64,000 nt of DNA from Tamarix chinensis (taxonomy: Eukaryota; Streptophyta; Magnoliopsida; Caryophyllales; Tamaricaceae), in NCBI GenBank assembly GCA_030549775.1, contig CM060174.1, positions 95,186,132 to 95,250,131 on the forward strand, given 5' to 3'. Shown piece by piece: positions 25,506 through 38,140 of the stretch (position 1 is the first letter of the stretch; each line of letters opens with the position of its first letter). The position numbers were made by a program, and so were the translations under genes. The notes beneath the pieces were generated by a model. That model ran no database searches. It was not told where the DNA came from and saw nothing but the letters and a program-made list of their open reading frames with translations.

Positions 25506-26477
25506 TATTAATTCACATATATCAATGAAGCAACTGTGTAGTTATAGCACGAAAAACAAGTGAAGAGCCCCAAGAAGATCTAATTTGTCTATAATTTGAT
25601 GATTTTAACCTTTTAATGTGTGTATTTTTTATCATATGAGATGTGCATTCTTCGTTTATTTCTCTATAAATAAAAAGATATGTATATTCTTGATTCATAA
25701 GATGCATATTCTTATTCTAAAAAAATGAGCATTTATGTTCTAAAGATGTATATTGTCGTACTAAAAGAATGCACGTTAATAAAAATATAAAAAGGAAAAA
25801 ATGAAGAAAGTGGGAAAAGGAGGAATAATATTTTATGGTATAAATTGTATATTATTAATAATAATTGTATATTTTTATGATTACATTAAAAGTCCAAATA
25901 TGAAGGTAAAAAGGAGTGAAAAATAATAAATGAAATAAAATATTGTGGATGGTATTATAGCCGAAGCCTTCATAAATAAAATTATACACATTTTTTATTG
26001 AATCCAACAATAATATTCCTTCATTACTGATTTCAGTACATGAGATAATCCATCTAGAGCTTTATATTTCCAAGTTGCATAAGAAAACTCAACAATCATG
26101 ACTAAGTAAGCTAAGAGATATGCTACAAAGGCATAGTTAGCACATCTTGATATGGATACAACATGAAAATCACCATTACTTGTAAGAATCTCTCTACATT
26201 AATTTGTTAGCTTCATTAGTAGCTAGCCAAAAGGGATTATGGTAGTAGTCGGTTACTAAATTCACCACTAGAGAAGAGTGTGTCTCAAATAATACATATA
26301 ACCTGTCTACATTACTTTTATATAACAATCTCCACACCATACTTTTGGAAAATAAATGATTGATAAACAACCCAAAATCCTTTACCCGAAGCTAAAATAA
26401 GTCTTGCTCGCCAATGCGCCAAATTCTCTTCATGATTTTTGATTATAACATCAATGCCACGACAATAGCCATGCCAC
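25506..26477. other. Spacer left of the copia element
   Basis: AT-rich sequence. The minus strand over 26000-26400 has scattered codon-like stretches but is broken by stops, and I cannot assign it. Confidence 0.4.
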
Positions 26478-26693
26478 TGTTGTTAACATGAGTCAATATA
26501 TTTATAGAGTAATTTGTTTCCTTTTTATTTATTTACATAAGATACATTAATAGAGAGGAGTCCTATAACATCTCCTAGCTTATTGGTAATTTATTCTTTA
26601 CTCATTTGTAAGTTTATACATTGAAAACCCGGTGTGTATACTATTAAATAAAAGTTACCAAAGTGCGAGAAATTCAAAGCCTAAAGTTTAAGT
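26478..26693 (+). repeat. 5' LTR of the copia element
   Basis: Starts TGTTGTTAACATGAGTC and shares long words with 44235-44454: AGTAATTTATTCTTTACT, ACATTGAAAAC and CAAAGTG-GAGAAATTC. It is diverged from the 3' copy by many substitutions, which indicates an old insertion. The downstream end is set by the primer-binding site. Confidence 0.8.
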
Positions 26694-26711
26694 TGGTATA
26701 TCCAAGCTCTA
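26694..26711 (+). other. Degraded primer-binding site of the copia element
   Basis: TGGTATATCCAAGCTC directly follows the LTR and resembles TGGTATCAGAGC, the initiator-Met tRNA complement used by most plant copia elements. Confidence 0.5.
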
Positions 26712-26829
26712 TCTCACACACTTATTTTCTATCTAATGGTTGATGAAACACATTAAGCAATTTTTCCTCTCCTAAACCAATCTATTAGTTCCAAGTCATC
26801 CAATGCCATACCTTTTTCATTCAACTTGA

Positions 26830-27756
26830 AGGGTACCAATTTTAAGGTATGGTTGAAGATGATGGAGCTTTATGTTGTAGGTTTGAACAAACTTGGATAT
26901 TTGAATGGTAGGACTACAAAAACTAATGAAAATGATCCTAATTATTCCAAGTGGGTCATTGAAGATATGATTGTATAGGGATGGCTACTAAAACCACATA
27001 GGCCCATCTTCTTGGCATGTTTATCAAATTACCAATTGCACAAGACATATGGATAAGTGTAATCCAAATATTATGTGATGGAGAAGATGAATCCTAATAT
27101 TATGAACTCCGGTGTAAGGACACTTGAATATGACAAAACCGTTACCCCATGAATGTGTAATTTGCTCAATTAAAAGGTATTTGATTAGAAATGGATAATA
27201 GGGACCCAAGTAGAATGGTTTGTATTACAGACGTAATGAATCACAAAGATGATTTTTATAAGGACAAGTAATTTGATTTCCTTGATGGTCTGGATAAGGA
27301 GTTTAATATTGATTAGAGTGAGATTTTGCAAAAGAAACCATTACCAGGACTTGAAGAATGTTGTGATATTATTCAACAAGAGTTTTAGAGGCAATAAACC
27401 ATGATTGGGAAGAAGGATTTAGTGATGGATTATTTAATGGAAATGGTCTCCAAATATACCCTAAAACTACAATACTGCTGCTTGTGTGAAACTGACAAAG
27501 CTGAAAAAGATAAGCTCTAATGCATTCATTGCAATGAAGCTAGAAATATAAAGGATAAATCTTTCTAACTTCAGGGATAATCAGAATAGTTTATAGAAAA
27601 AAGTAAACATATGAGGGCTATAGGTAAACGTTTGGGGAAAATGAAAACAAGCAATGCCAAAAAATGTGTTGTTGTTGTAGTAATAGCACAACAAAGCACT
27701 GCTAATCAATCCATGAATGTTCAACATCTAGCCAAGAAGAAATAGAAAAATGCCCT
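26830..27756 (+). pseudogene. copia gag remnant
   Basis: Reading frames contain a segment like the plant copia UBN2/gag domain. A methionine-rich MELYVVGLNKLGYLNG stretch is followed by NDPNYSKW. In-frame stops occur, for example just after EDMIV near 26970, and later frames are broken. The remnant ends at the insertion of A7. Gag normally packages the element RNA; this copy cannot be translated whole. Confidence 0.75.
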
Positions 27757-30700
27757 TGTAACACCCCATATATTACAATTGAAAAAAATTTATTTTACAG
27801 TGAAAGCATATACCTAAAATAGCCGGGTGTTACCGCTGCAATTGACATAAATATGGCTTACCATACCATCCTTACATCATTCACAAGGAAAAAATCATTA
27901 AAAGTGAAACATAGCAAAAAGAGATAAGAGAATCGTTATTAACATAAATACAAGTTTTGGAGATTAACTCCGAGTATTTATATCCAATATATAGACAAAA
28001 GAGATACCATAGAGCTAAGAGTTTGAGAAGGTATTCGGGTAGAAACTATCATCCTGATAACTTTACTCTACACCCAAATCCTTGATACAAAGCACCACTC
28101 TGCCTCATGAGAATTATAATCTACAAAATAGTCTTGTGGGCCCTCATCAACCTACACACATACATTAGGGACATCTACTCGTGGGAATGAGCATCACTCA
28201 TGAAAAAAGATGGTCGGTACACTATTATCAAGTCAAGGATATAGACATATACATACATTCACAATAGATAATAAGTACACATGCAAAAAACAAATAATAC
28301 CACAAGGTAGTTACTGATCCAAGCCTCGTTATTAGTTATAATAATTTTCATTTCTTTTATTTACGTTGAGTTCAAGGACCACACTATTCTCAAAATGGTG
28401 GAACTATCTAAAGCACCTCTCATAGACAACACACCAAAGCTTCTATTTTTGTCTGGAGGAATGGACCTAATACCTCTTAGGACAAAATGATCCTGAGACA
28501 CTATTCTTAAACCAGTGGATTGGTCTAAAACACCTCTTAAGGACAACACACATGACTCACGTATTCTTCCACTTTAAATCATTAATATCTTATCCATTGG
28601 TTTACTCATCTCAAATCATATTATCATTCACATTGAGTTTAGGGGCCAATTATTCTCAATCTAGTGGAATGGACCGATGCACCTCTCGGGGCAAAATGCT
28701 CATGAGCCACTATTATCATATGGTGGAATGAAACCATAAAACACTTCTACCCGACCCATATGATCTTTCACTTTAAATGATTAATTTCTTATTCATAATT
28801 GATTTGATAGGTAAAACCACAATTGAGGCAAGTTAATTGCATCGCAAAAATCATAAGGTCTTTCTCCAAGGTTAAAACCCTTATATTCCTCAAAAACCCT
28901 AATTTCACATTTTAAGCAAATATCCCATTTATATTAATTTTTTATCTATTCCTCAAATATTATTATTATTAATATACCCTAAATCAAGGCCTAACAATAA
29001 TATATTACATATGCGATAATAACCATATCTCAAGAATTGCTATTCTTAAGGTTTATAGAATCCTAACTTCACAAGTATGTCATAACTTTTCTTGTAGAGA
29101 TCATACGAGTACCAAATTCATTATACATTCCCAAAACACTAATATTAAAAACATATCCAAATTTCATATTCTAACTCTAATATTTCATACATGTGATAAT
29201 AACCCTCCCATTTTAGGGTTATTATTCCCAAATAAATCTATTTCCTCAATTGATTAAGCTTAGGCAATTCACGACTATTCTAAACACTTCATATAATTAC
29301 CTTGAAATATTTTAAATAATATAACACATTGAATTACCATTAAACCCATACTGACCAAAATGTCCTTACTGATAACCAAAATCCCTTATTTCATGCAATC
29401 TTATATGTTTTGGTAACATTATTTCCACATTCTCCATTTATCACCATCAAACTTATTATACTCATTTCCCACTTATCATACCTTATTAAACCCATATTAC
29501 AACCATATATCACATCGAGGATTTTTCACATAGAATATTATTGTAATGATATTACATAATTCTCAATTTACTTATTTTTCCATCATATAATATCACAATC
29601 CCATATCATAGCATTAAAAATCATAAATTTAACCAAATAATAGCAATAACATGTTATCAAACACAATCATATATAACATAGCACAAAATTCCTGGACTAC
29701 AACGGGTATTCTTATAGAGAAAAGGCTTTTATCTCTAAGCATGCTTATCCTATCCCATCTCCTCCATAACTATTGGTAAAGAACCTAAGAAACAATTAGA
29801 AAAAATAAATTATCACCTAATGATATAGTTAGGGAAAGTATAAGGTAAATGGGAGTAAAAGAAAGGAAAAAACCAAACCAAGGCTCGAAGGAAGCCTTAG
29901 CCAAACCTCGTGGAACAAGGAGGGGGTTCAGTTGGGATTGCCAAAGAGGGAGGGCTAGAAATGGCACAATATTTCATTGTTAGGGAAGGTGAAATGACAA
30001 GGGAATGTGAATCAAGGGGTGGCACCGGTGGGAGTGGCTGAAAGGGGGAGGTGAACAACGATGCTTGTGGTCAAAGGTAGTGGGTGTGGTTCGATCGGTT
30101 TTACTACAACAATGGTGTGGGATGCAGTTGATTTTACTATAGCAAGGGTGTGGGATGTGGTGGTATTTTCCAAAATTAGGGGGTAAGGAGTGGCTAATTT
30201 GGCTAGTGGTTGTGGAGGAGTTTCAATGTGGATCATCGATAGTGGGGCTAGTGCTTTAGTGAGGGTAGGCAAAGGGGGTTTTGGGGGATTGTTTTGCAAT
30301 GGTGAGGAGGGAGAAGGTGAGTTGGTGGTGTAAGACTTCAAAAGAAAAATGGAGGAAGGGAGAGGTTGCTTTAACATTTAATGTGCGATATATATATATA
30401 TATATAAGAGACATGTAGAGAGAGATGAGAGACCTTAGTGCGTAAGAGGTGGAGGTGGGAAGTGATGGGAGTAGGGAGTAGCTTGGCAAGGGATGGGGTG
30501 TGACAGGCATTGTTTGAGGATATTGTTTTGCTCATAGTGAAGGGGAAAAGAAAGGAAAAGGGGGTCGACCGATAAGGAAGAAAAAGGGAAAGAAAAATAA
30601 AGGTAGAAAAGGAGAAAGAAAAAAGGAAATATATATTAGGTTTGGTTTTAGAATTATAATTAAGTTAAAATACTTTAGATTAGGGTACTAGGATAATTTA

Positions 30701-30840
30701 ATTATCGACTAATTGATATTAGGCTAAGCTTTATGGTTAGAGAGTTAGGGAAAGGTGGGAATATTAATTTTTGAGATTAGAATTAGGTTACGATGTTAAT
30801 CACCCAAGATTAGGTTTAGCCAATCATTTAGGGTATTACA
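27757..30840 (-). mobile_element. Family A element, copy A7
   Basis: Plus-strand ends are TGTAACACCCCATATATT and TTAGGGTATTACA, which are the family termini in reverse orientation. The module array is at 28376-28732 and a CTCATTCCCACGAG stem lies near 28175 on the minus strand. The flanks GCCCT and ACCTC can be reconciled only by transitions, so the target duplication is uncertain. The element sits in the copia gag region. Near 30390 there is an (AT)n run and the sequence around it is purine-rich on the plus strand, which is the pyrimidine block seen from the other side. Confidence 0.75.
28376..28732 (-). repeat. Module array in A7
   Basis: There are about six degenerate units in the reverse orientation (CCACTATTCTCAAAATGGTGGA, CCACTATTATCATATGGTGG), separated by ACCTCTTAGGACAAAATGATCC-like spacers. 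CCAC...GTGG pairing is retained although the inner GC bases have mostly been lost. Confidence 0.7.
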
Positions 30841-31606
30841 ACCTCATCTCTTATCAACAAAATAAACCAATTAGTTGACACCATAGATAACTTTAGTACT
30901 ACATCTATCAACCCTACTACCCAAGTTATAGGATGGGTAATCGACATAGGGGATACAGATCATATGACCCACGTTACATCTCTTTTTCAATCTAAGAGAA
31001 AACCCTTGAGAGACAATATTATCATAGCTAATGGTGATATAGCTCCAGTTAATGAGGCGAGTTTTTTTCTCTTACTCCAACCTGACCTTTACATCATGCT
31101 TTAAATGTTTTAGCATTATCTAATCATTTATTATGAATGGGATAAATTACAAAATAATTTAATTATATTTTTCTAATGTTCCCAAATTACTGTGTGTTAT
31201 AGGATATCCAAACTCAGGTGATCATTAAGCATGGTAATAAGTGGAGGGAGTTGTACTATATGGAAGACACAACACTAGGTTGTGTGAGTCAAGTCAATAG
31301 CAGAATTGATGACAAAATAAAGATGATCTAGATGTGGCATCATTGTTTGGGCCATCCTTCTTTTGACTATTTGAAGAAGTTGTTTGCCTCTTTATTTCAA
31401 AGTGTGTCAAAATTTGTTTTCAAATGCCATGCTTGTGTGTTTGATAAAAGCCATCATACTACCTATAATGCAAGTATCAATAAAATAATTGCTCTTTTTT
31501 GAGTTGATTCATTCCAATGTTTGAGGACCATCACCTATTTCTACACGCCACGGTATTCATTGATTTTTTATTTTTATGGATGATTGCATTAGGATGACAT
31601 GGTTAT
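30841..31606 (+). pseudogene. copia protease and start of integrase (remnant)
   Basis: WVIDIGDTDHMT near 30940 matches the copia aspartic protease site, where the catalytic D-S/T-G has become D-I-G. Next comes the GAG-pre-integrase signature WHHCLGHPSFDYLKKL near 31335, then CHACVFDKSHHTTY, which retains the zinc-binding H and C residues. A frame change near 31495 is followed by FIFMDDCIRMTWL, the start of the integrase core with its first catalytic Asp. It is cut off by A2. Confidence 0.85.
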
Positions 31607-33009
31607 TGAAATACCCCAAAATTTTAATTCTAAAAATTTTAGCTAAATAAGGATTTATTAGAAAAATTAATTAAATAAATTATTTTATTAAAATATAGGG
31701 AGTTGTTTAGGGACAATCAAGGGAAAAATGATAAATAAGTTAATTAGGAAAAATTAGGAAGTATTGCTAATTTAAATGGGATTAAAAGAAAAATAATCCA
31801 AAATAACCTAAATTAAGTTAAAAAGGAATTAATTATTATTTTCTAAATATTGTTATTCTAAATAACCCAAAAACACCAAAATACCCAACCCACATATTTT
31901 TCCCTTTCTTTTTCTTCCTCTTTTTTCCTTTTTCTTTTCTTCCTCTCTTTCCCTTTTCTTTTTTTTCTTCCCCCCTCGACCTGGACCAGCCCGTTGTGCA
32001 CACCAAAATACCCAACCCACATATTTTCCCTTTCTTTTTCTTCCTCTTTTTTCCTTTTTCTTTTCTTCCATTTCTTTTTCTTTTCTTTTTTTTTTCTTCC
32101 CCTCTCGACTTGGACCAGCTTCCCTTGCGTGGCCCAGGCCCGCGCCACTTCCTCCTTCTTATTTTTTCATTCCTTCCCGGCCTATCCAGTTCTTTTTTTC
32201 TTTTCTTCTTTTTCTCCCTGAGCCGCCTGATCCCGACCCCTTCTTCTTCCTCGAGGCGTGGGCGGCGACCAAGGAGTTGTAACCCAGCCCTCCGCCGGCC
32301 ACCATCGTTGCCACTGTCCTTCCCTCCCTTTCCCATCGCTTTCTTTCACATTTTCAACCCCAACCGACCTATTCCCCTCTCCCGAGCACCTTGCCCCTTT
32401 CCCTCTTCCCTCGACTCTGCCGCCCCTGCTATGGCAGAACCGCCTCCACCGCTGCCACCGGGTGGCATGCCTGGCATCTGCACCTCCCTTGTCTTCTTCC
32501 CCTTATCTTTTCCCACCCAATTGATCTAGAAATACCTCATAGGCTGCCTCAATTAGAATTTTGATTTTGAATCCCCAGAAATAGCCCTTCTCGCTGTCGC
32601 CCCTTTAGATGAGCAAACCACAGCCGTCGCCCATCACCACCAACCAAACCACCCCCGGAGCTACCCCTTGCATCACCCCCTACCTAACCAAACCCTCCTC
32701 GTCCCTTAATTTTCCCTACACGAGCCACCCCGGCCGTGCAAAGTTACCCTCCCAAACAACCAACTTCAGCCCCTACTGCCCTTCGCATCGCCACCCGCTG
32801 CCAATTCCGCCACCACCAATGCCACCTCTACCCTCCAAAACAACCAGGGGACCCTCCTATACCTCCCCACACCTCCCTTTCTCCCTATATCCCCCTCCTC
32901 CTCCTTCCACCACCTCAAATTTCCACAATCGTCGCTGCTGTCGCCGGTGCCACCACTGCCTTAGGTGGTTCTCTAACCTTCCCAACCCTTAAGCCCACTT
33001 TATACAAGT

Positions 33010-33218
33010 ATTAGTTATTTAATAATATTAATGGTACTATCTATAATAATATTATTATTACCATTATTATTATTATTATCATTATTATTATTATTATTAT
33101 TATTAATGCAATTATTATTACTACTACTACTACTACTTAAACTAACCTTTGAAATATCTATAATTAATGCTACTGTTAATGGAGATCTATAGTTTTAGTA
33201 TTATCATGGTAACCCTTG

Positions 33219-33264
<46 letters not shown>

Positions 33265-33720
33265 TGTTATTATTATTACCATTACCATTATCATTATTTT
33301 CTTACTAATATTGTTAATACTAACTTTATCCATTATCACCTTTTATTATTAATATAAATATTTGGACCCTTATATTATTATGATCATTCGGTTACTATAT
33401 TATTATTATTGTTATTATTATTATTATGCTTAAAATTATTATCATCATTATTATTTTTATTATTATTACTGTTATTAATATTATCGTTGTTGTTGTTATT
33501 ATTAGTACTATTATTTTTATTATTATTAATGTTATTGAAATAGAATTTGGCATGTTACCATTTTTTTACTATAGAATAAGAATACCCAACCATAGTATTA
33601 TTATTATTATTACTAATATTATTCTTAATGCCTTTGTTACTAACATTATTACTATGATATCATTATTAATATTACTATTATAATTGTTAGTACCTTGTTA
33701 ATATTATTGTGATAGAAACA
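33010..33720 (+). repeat. ATT/TTA microsatellite belt in A2
   Basis: Long interrupted ATT runs (33060-33110, 33216-33262, 33395-33540 and others) with CTA, ACC and GTT variants. Same place in the element as in A1 and A3. Confidence 0.9.
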
Positions 33721-35432
33721 TTCAAACCCTTATATTATTATTATTCCAAATATAACTATAATCATTATTATCTTTAATAATATTAGTACTTTGTTAGTAT
33801 CACTAATATTATATTATTATTTTATCCCTAAAACCATTATTAGCCTTAGCCTTAAAAATAACAGGGCTTCTATTTCTAGGAGTGTTAGTATTACTATTAT
33901 TATTATTGTCACTATTTTGCTATAACAAGTATTAGTACTATTATTAGAAGAAATAAAGCTATTAGATTCAATGATATAAATATAGTTATGAATAGTAACA
34001 TAAGTATATTTTGACTAGTAATATCTAGTAGGCTAACTTGATGGTAAAAACCCTAGTTTTCACTTATAAAAGCTCCCTTTAATAATAGCAACCCTAATCT
34101 TAGACTAAAATAAGAAATAATAGTATTTTTGGTAGGAGGGAAACTAATCATTAGTCTTACCCTCTTATAGGTGAATCAAGCCAAAACCCTAAGGAGGCGT
34201 AGGAGTGTGCTCAAGCCCGGCGTTGTTTTAGGTAAGGATGTAGCTAAGGCCCTTGTGTGTTATGTGACTTGTATGCCTTGGATGCTATATATCATGCTAT
34301 GTTGTGTATCATATGATTGTCATTAACTTGTCTTATGTGTAGCGCAACTGTGAGTTGAGATATGTTTATGTATTTCTAATAGCATGAGTATGATAGGTAT
34401 ATATGGTGATTATGATGTGATGTGATATGACCCTCTAGGACATGCATGCTAGGATGATTGACAATGTGATATAGGAATAAAAGGATAAAAAGAAAGAAGA
34501 TGGGAAGTGAGTTTGCTAATGGGGGTATGAGGTTGACCAAAATACCTCATGATCCATGAGAGGAAAATAAAGAGGAAGAGATGGCTAAAATGAAAAAGAG
34601 ATGGGAACCATACATGGAAGTTCTAGGGTTCGCATGGGGACTTCGAGAGTTTGCATAAGGTGGATAAGACTTGCATGGGAGTGATCCTTATGTGAGAAAA
34701 GTTGTTTTAGGGTTTAAATAAGCTAAGAGGAGAAATGTGGAGTGATTGGAGACTTGGGATGAAGAATAGTACGTAGGTTGGTATAAGGGTGTATAGGGGA
34801 CTCGATTAGGGTTTTGGGAGGAAGCGACAAGCTGGAAAATGTGGAAGTAAAAAAAATGATTAAGGGAGAGTGGAGTACGAGTTAAGAGTGAGAATTTATT
34901 ATAAGGGGAGAGTATGGTTGCCATGGGAGAGAAGAGATATTGAAAAAAAAGGAGAGGTTACTTATGGGAGAAGAAAGGTACTAGGGTTGAAGTGGTCAAC
35001 TAGGGTTTTTCGGTCACACTTGGAATCGAGGGGTAAAGTGATATGATTTGGGGTTGGATATAAATAAGACAAGGTATGGGACGATAAACGAAGTAATGGT
35101 AGTGTAAGTGAGAGAGAGTTGGGCCACATCGGTCTAATTAGGGCTTTCAAGGGAAAACCCTAGAGGGTGATAGTAGGTAGAGTTGATATCAGGAGGTGTC
35201 GGGCCTAACCCACACCTGTAGGAGTTAGATTTTTCATTATGTGTAAGATTAAGAGGAAATGGATGATGGGGTGTGATAAAGGGGCGCAAGAGTCTCAAGA
35301 TATAGGACAACCCCCCTTGGGAGAATAGAAGTAGAAGGTTGTTGACATGCATGTCAAGGGTGAAAAGCTTTATCCAATAAGACACAAATAAGATACTAAT
35401 CACTTAAAGAGTAAGATTGTTGAGCCGGGACC

Positions 35433-35775
35433 AGACCGATCCACCAACATAATAGTGGCCAGGTGCCGGGGTGCCCTGGAGACCGATCCACCGGCATATA
35501 ATAGTGGTTAGGTGCGTTCTGCCCTATAAGTGACCGATTCACCGACTATAATTGTGGGGGATCCCGAGCTCAACAAACCAAACATTAAGCTGCCAAAGAA
35601 TCATGGGAAAGATACTATGTAATTACAGTGAAACACCATGAGGGTCGGGGCCAGACCAATCCATCGGCATAATAGTGGCCAGGAGCGTTCTGCCCTAGAG
35701 ACCGATCCACCGGCAAAAATAGTGGTTAGGTGCGTTCTGCCCTATAAGTGACCGATCCACCGACTATAATAGTGG
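35433..35775 (+). repeat. Module array in A2 (two blocks of three)
   Basis: Units near 35433, 35482 and 35521 are followed by a spacer with AAACACCATGAGGGTCGGGG, and then units near 35654, 35701 and 35751. Each block ends with a unit CACCGACTATAATxGTGGGG. The offset between blocks is about 221 bp. Most spacers read GTTCTGCCCTATAAGTGACC or GTTCTGCCCTAGAGACC. Confidence 0.88.
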
Positions 35776-35970
35776 GGTTCTCGCACTCGCATGGATTAAC
35801 AAAGATGATGGCGTGAATCGACTATATTTACCAAAGATCTAAAGAATAAGTCTAACTGGACTATAGTTGGCCTTCATTATCTGTGTTACTGTATGTTGTC
35901 TATATAACCATGTCATGCATGTTATGTTGTATGTTTTGTATGTCGGCCTTAGTTGCATCTGTTACCTTAC

Positions 35971-36027
35971 TCAGTACGTAGCGTACTGATCACCCATTTC
36001 ATGGGTGCTGCTCATTCCCATGAGCAG
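35971..36027 (+). other. Three adjacent perfect stem-loops in A2
   Basis: Stem 1 is TCAGTACG-TAG-CGTACTGA (35971-35989). Stem 2 is CACCCAT-TTC-ATGGGTG (35991-36007). Stem 3 is CTGCTCAT-TCCC-ATGAGCAG (36008-36027). They are 8, 7 and 8 bp without mismatch and are separated by one base and by none. The block is recognisable in A1, A5, A7 and, in altered form, A3 and A4. Confidence 0.9.
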
Positions 36028-36362
36028 AAGACCCTTCTGAGTTTGTGCAGGTAGGGGACGATATCTTCGATGCCTACGACACCTATGAGGCATTGGGCGG
36101 GGCCGAGAGTTGAGCCTAAACCTGACTTGGGGATCGAGAGCGACTTGGCTAGACTCTATTTTTACCCTCTCATCTTACCATGTTTCGTTTTATTCTAGTT
36201 ATGTGATGTTGTATGGTATTTTATGTTTTGAAAACTCTAGTCATTTACTCTTTGGATTATAATTCTAAACCGCACTCTGATTTCTACATGACTTGCATTT
36301 TATTTAATGCCTTGCGCTTTTATTAATGACTTGTGGTTGATGTTAACCTTGTTTAGCCTTAG

Positions 36363-36408
36363 CACTTAGTACTGTAACGATAGGAGTGAACCGATCTGGT
36401 ACTAAGTG
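36363..36408 (+). other. Terminal inverted repeat CACTTAGTAC / GTACTAAGTG in A2
   Basis: A perfect 10-bp stem (36363-36372 with 36399-36408) around a 26-base loop, about 100 bp before the element's 3' end. Confidence 0.85.
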
Positions 36409-36512
36409 TGGTGGTAATACCTCCAAGTTTATGGTTTTATCATTTCGCTTTTGTGAAACCTTTTTATTAAAATGAAAAATTTCAGTAGTAAATTTAGGAG
36501 TGTTACAGTTAT

Positions 36513-36784
36513 ATACTATGAAAAACAAAAATCAATGTTGGCAATATCCTCAATTCCTTTTATCACATGATTCATGCCTAATTTTTCTTCATATTAAGGT
36601 TCTTTGATTCGACAATGGTAGAGAATATATAGATATTGAATAATTATCTTTCCTAAAAGAAAATGACATTCTCCATGAGACTATCTCTCATCAAACACCA
36701 CGTTAAAATGATGTTGCTAAGAGGGAAAATAGACACGTCCTAGAAACTACCATAGCACTTCTTATTGGCTCACACTGATGTGAT
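36513..36784 (+). pseudogene. copia integrase remnant (core, continued)
   Basis: Broken frames show DNGREYIDIE-like codons (second catalytic Asp, near 36615), then QTPR and AKRENRHVLETTIALL near 36690-36760. These match the QNGVAERKNRHLLE region of plant copia integrases and carry the third acidic residue. Stops and a frameshift are present. The similarity ends at about 36775-36785 and some 150 residues of the polyprotein are then missing. Confidence 0.8.
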
Positions 36785-37795
36785 TTTTATCAAAGTAACA
36801 AAATGTTGGATCAAAATTTGTATTAGAAGCTTTCACCCACGATCTAATGCAAGAAACGAAGTGAATTGATGGATTATAGGTGAAGAACTTGATGATATAA
36901 GTTGAAGTGTTTCGACAGATTGGTAAGACCTTCAAATATGCCGTGGTTGAAGATAGTTTGAGGAAGGCTAAATCCCAGATTTTCCTTACTCAATGTCGAC
37001 CCAAAAGGGAGGATTAGAATTTAGCTAACTTTTCTCAAAGTTTGATCAAAAGATTATTATTCATTCTTGTTCAAAATCTACATACAATCATGCGCACAAA
37101 GGTATATATATATGTAACACCCCCAAATTTACTACTGAAAAATTTTGTTTAAATCAAAGGTTTAGCGGAAGCGAAGGATAAAATTGTAAACTCGGGGACG
37201 TTACCGCCACACTTAGTACCAGACCGGTTCACTCCTACCGTTCCAGTACCAAGTGCTAAGGCTAAATCCGATCAACATTAAGTACGAAGTATCATAAAAC
37301 ACAAGACGACAATCAACATAAATCATTAATAAGATATAAGTCAAATAGAAGTTAGAATACGATTTAGGATTACAACCCCAGATTACATTCTTCAAAATGG
37401 GAAACGTAATACAAAATATAACTAAACAAAATAAATCCCGAAGGATCAATATCCAGATTGCCTACTCTCTCGAGTCAAGCCTTCTACCCCAAAATAGTAT
37501 CTGATCGTAAACCTGCACAGGAGGTCTGCTCCCCACCATCAGTGGATCATCACAGGACCCATTCAACTAAGGTAGTATCAGTACGGGTCCGATACTGAGT
37601 AAGGTAGCAGGTGCGCTAAGGCCGGCATACAAAACACACAACACAGTATACATGGCATAATCACGTGAGCAACATGTAGTAAAAAAAAGGATGATAAAGG
37701 CTAGCTACAGTCCGGATAAACTTATTCTTTAGATCTCCGGTAAATATAGAGTTGATTCACAGCATAGTTTTTATCAATTCATATGAGTGCGGAAA

Positions 37796-38140
37796 CCCCA
37801 CTATTATAGCTGGTGGACCGGTCATGCAGGGCAAAACGCACCTGGCCACTATTATAGTCGGTTGACTGGTCATGCAGGGTAAAATGCTCCTGGTCACTAT
37901 TATTCGCCGGTGGACCGGTCTAGCCCTGACTCACACGATGTTTCACTGTAATTACTTCACATCTTTCCCATGTCTTATCATTAATATGTTCGGTTTGTTA
38001 AGCACGGAATCCCCTACTATTATAGTCAGTGGACCGGAAATCATGTAGGACAAAACGCGCCTGGCCACTATTATAGCCAGTGGACCGGTCATGTAGGGCA
38101 CCCCGGCCCTAACCACTATTATTCGTCGGTGGACCGGTCT
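37796..38140 (-). repeat. Module array in A3
   Basis: There are six units in reverse orientation (CCACTATTATAGCTGGTGGACCGG and variants), in two blocks separated by a GTTTCACTGTAATTACTTCACATC-like spacer. CpG is well kept, with GGTGGACCGGT in most units. Confidence 0.88.

Larger units (their letters stand above)
31607..36507 (+). mobile_element. Family A element, copy A2 (best-preserved ends)
   Basis: Starts TGAAATACCCCAAAATTTT, ends TTTAGGAGTGTTACA, and has perfect GTTAT duplications at 31602-31606 and 36508-36512. Copia integrase reads up to the left flank and resumes after the right flank (MTWLYTMKNKNQCW once one GTTAT is removed), so the exact insertion is proven by the interrupted host element. 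It contains all family landmarks: pyrimidine block 31890-33000, microsatellite belt, GGAGGCGTAGGAGTGTGCTC at 34192, module array, triple stem-loop and terminal inverted repeat. No protein domains. Confidence 0.92.

Noticed and set aside
27024..27209. Minus-strand frame of 61 codons
   Set aside because: It is the shadow of the copia gag remnant on the plus strand.
31836..32529. 166-177 codon frames on both strands in A2
   Set aside because: Lys/Arg-rich on one strand and Pro/Ser/Phe-rich on the other over the same pyrimidine tract; no similarity to equivalent frames in other copies beyond composition.
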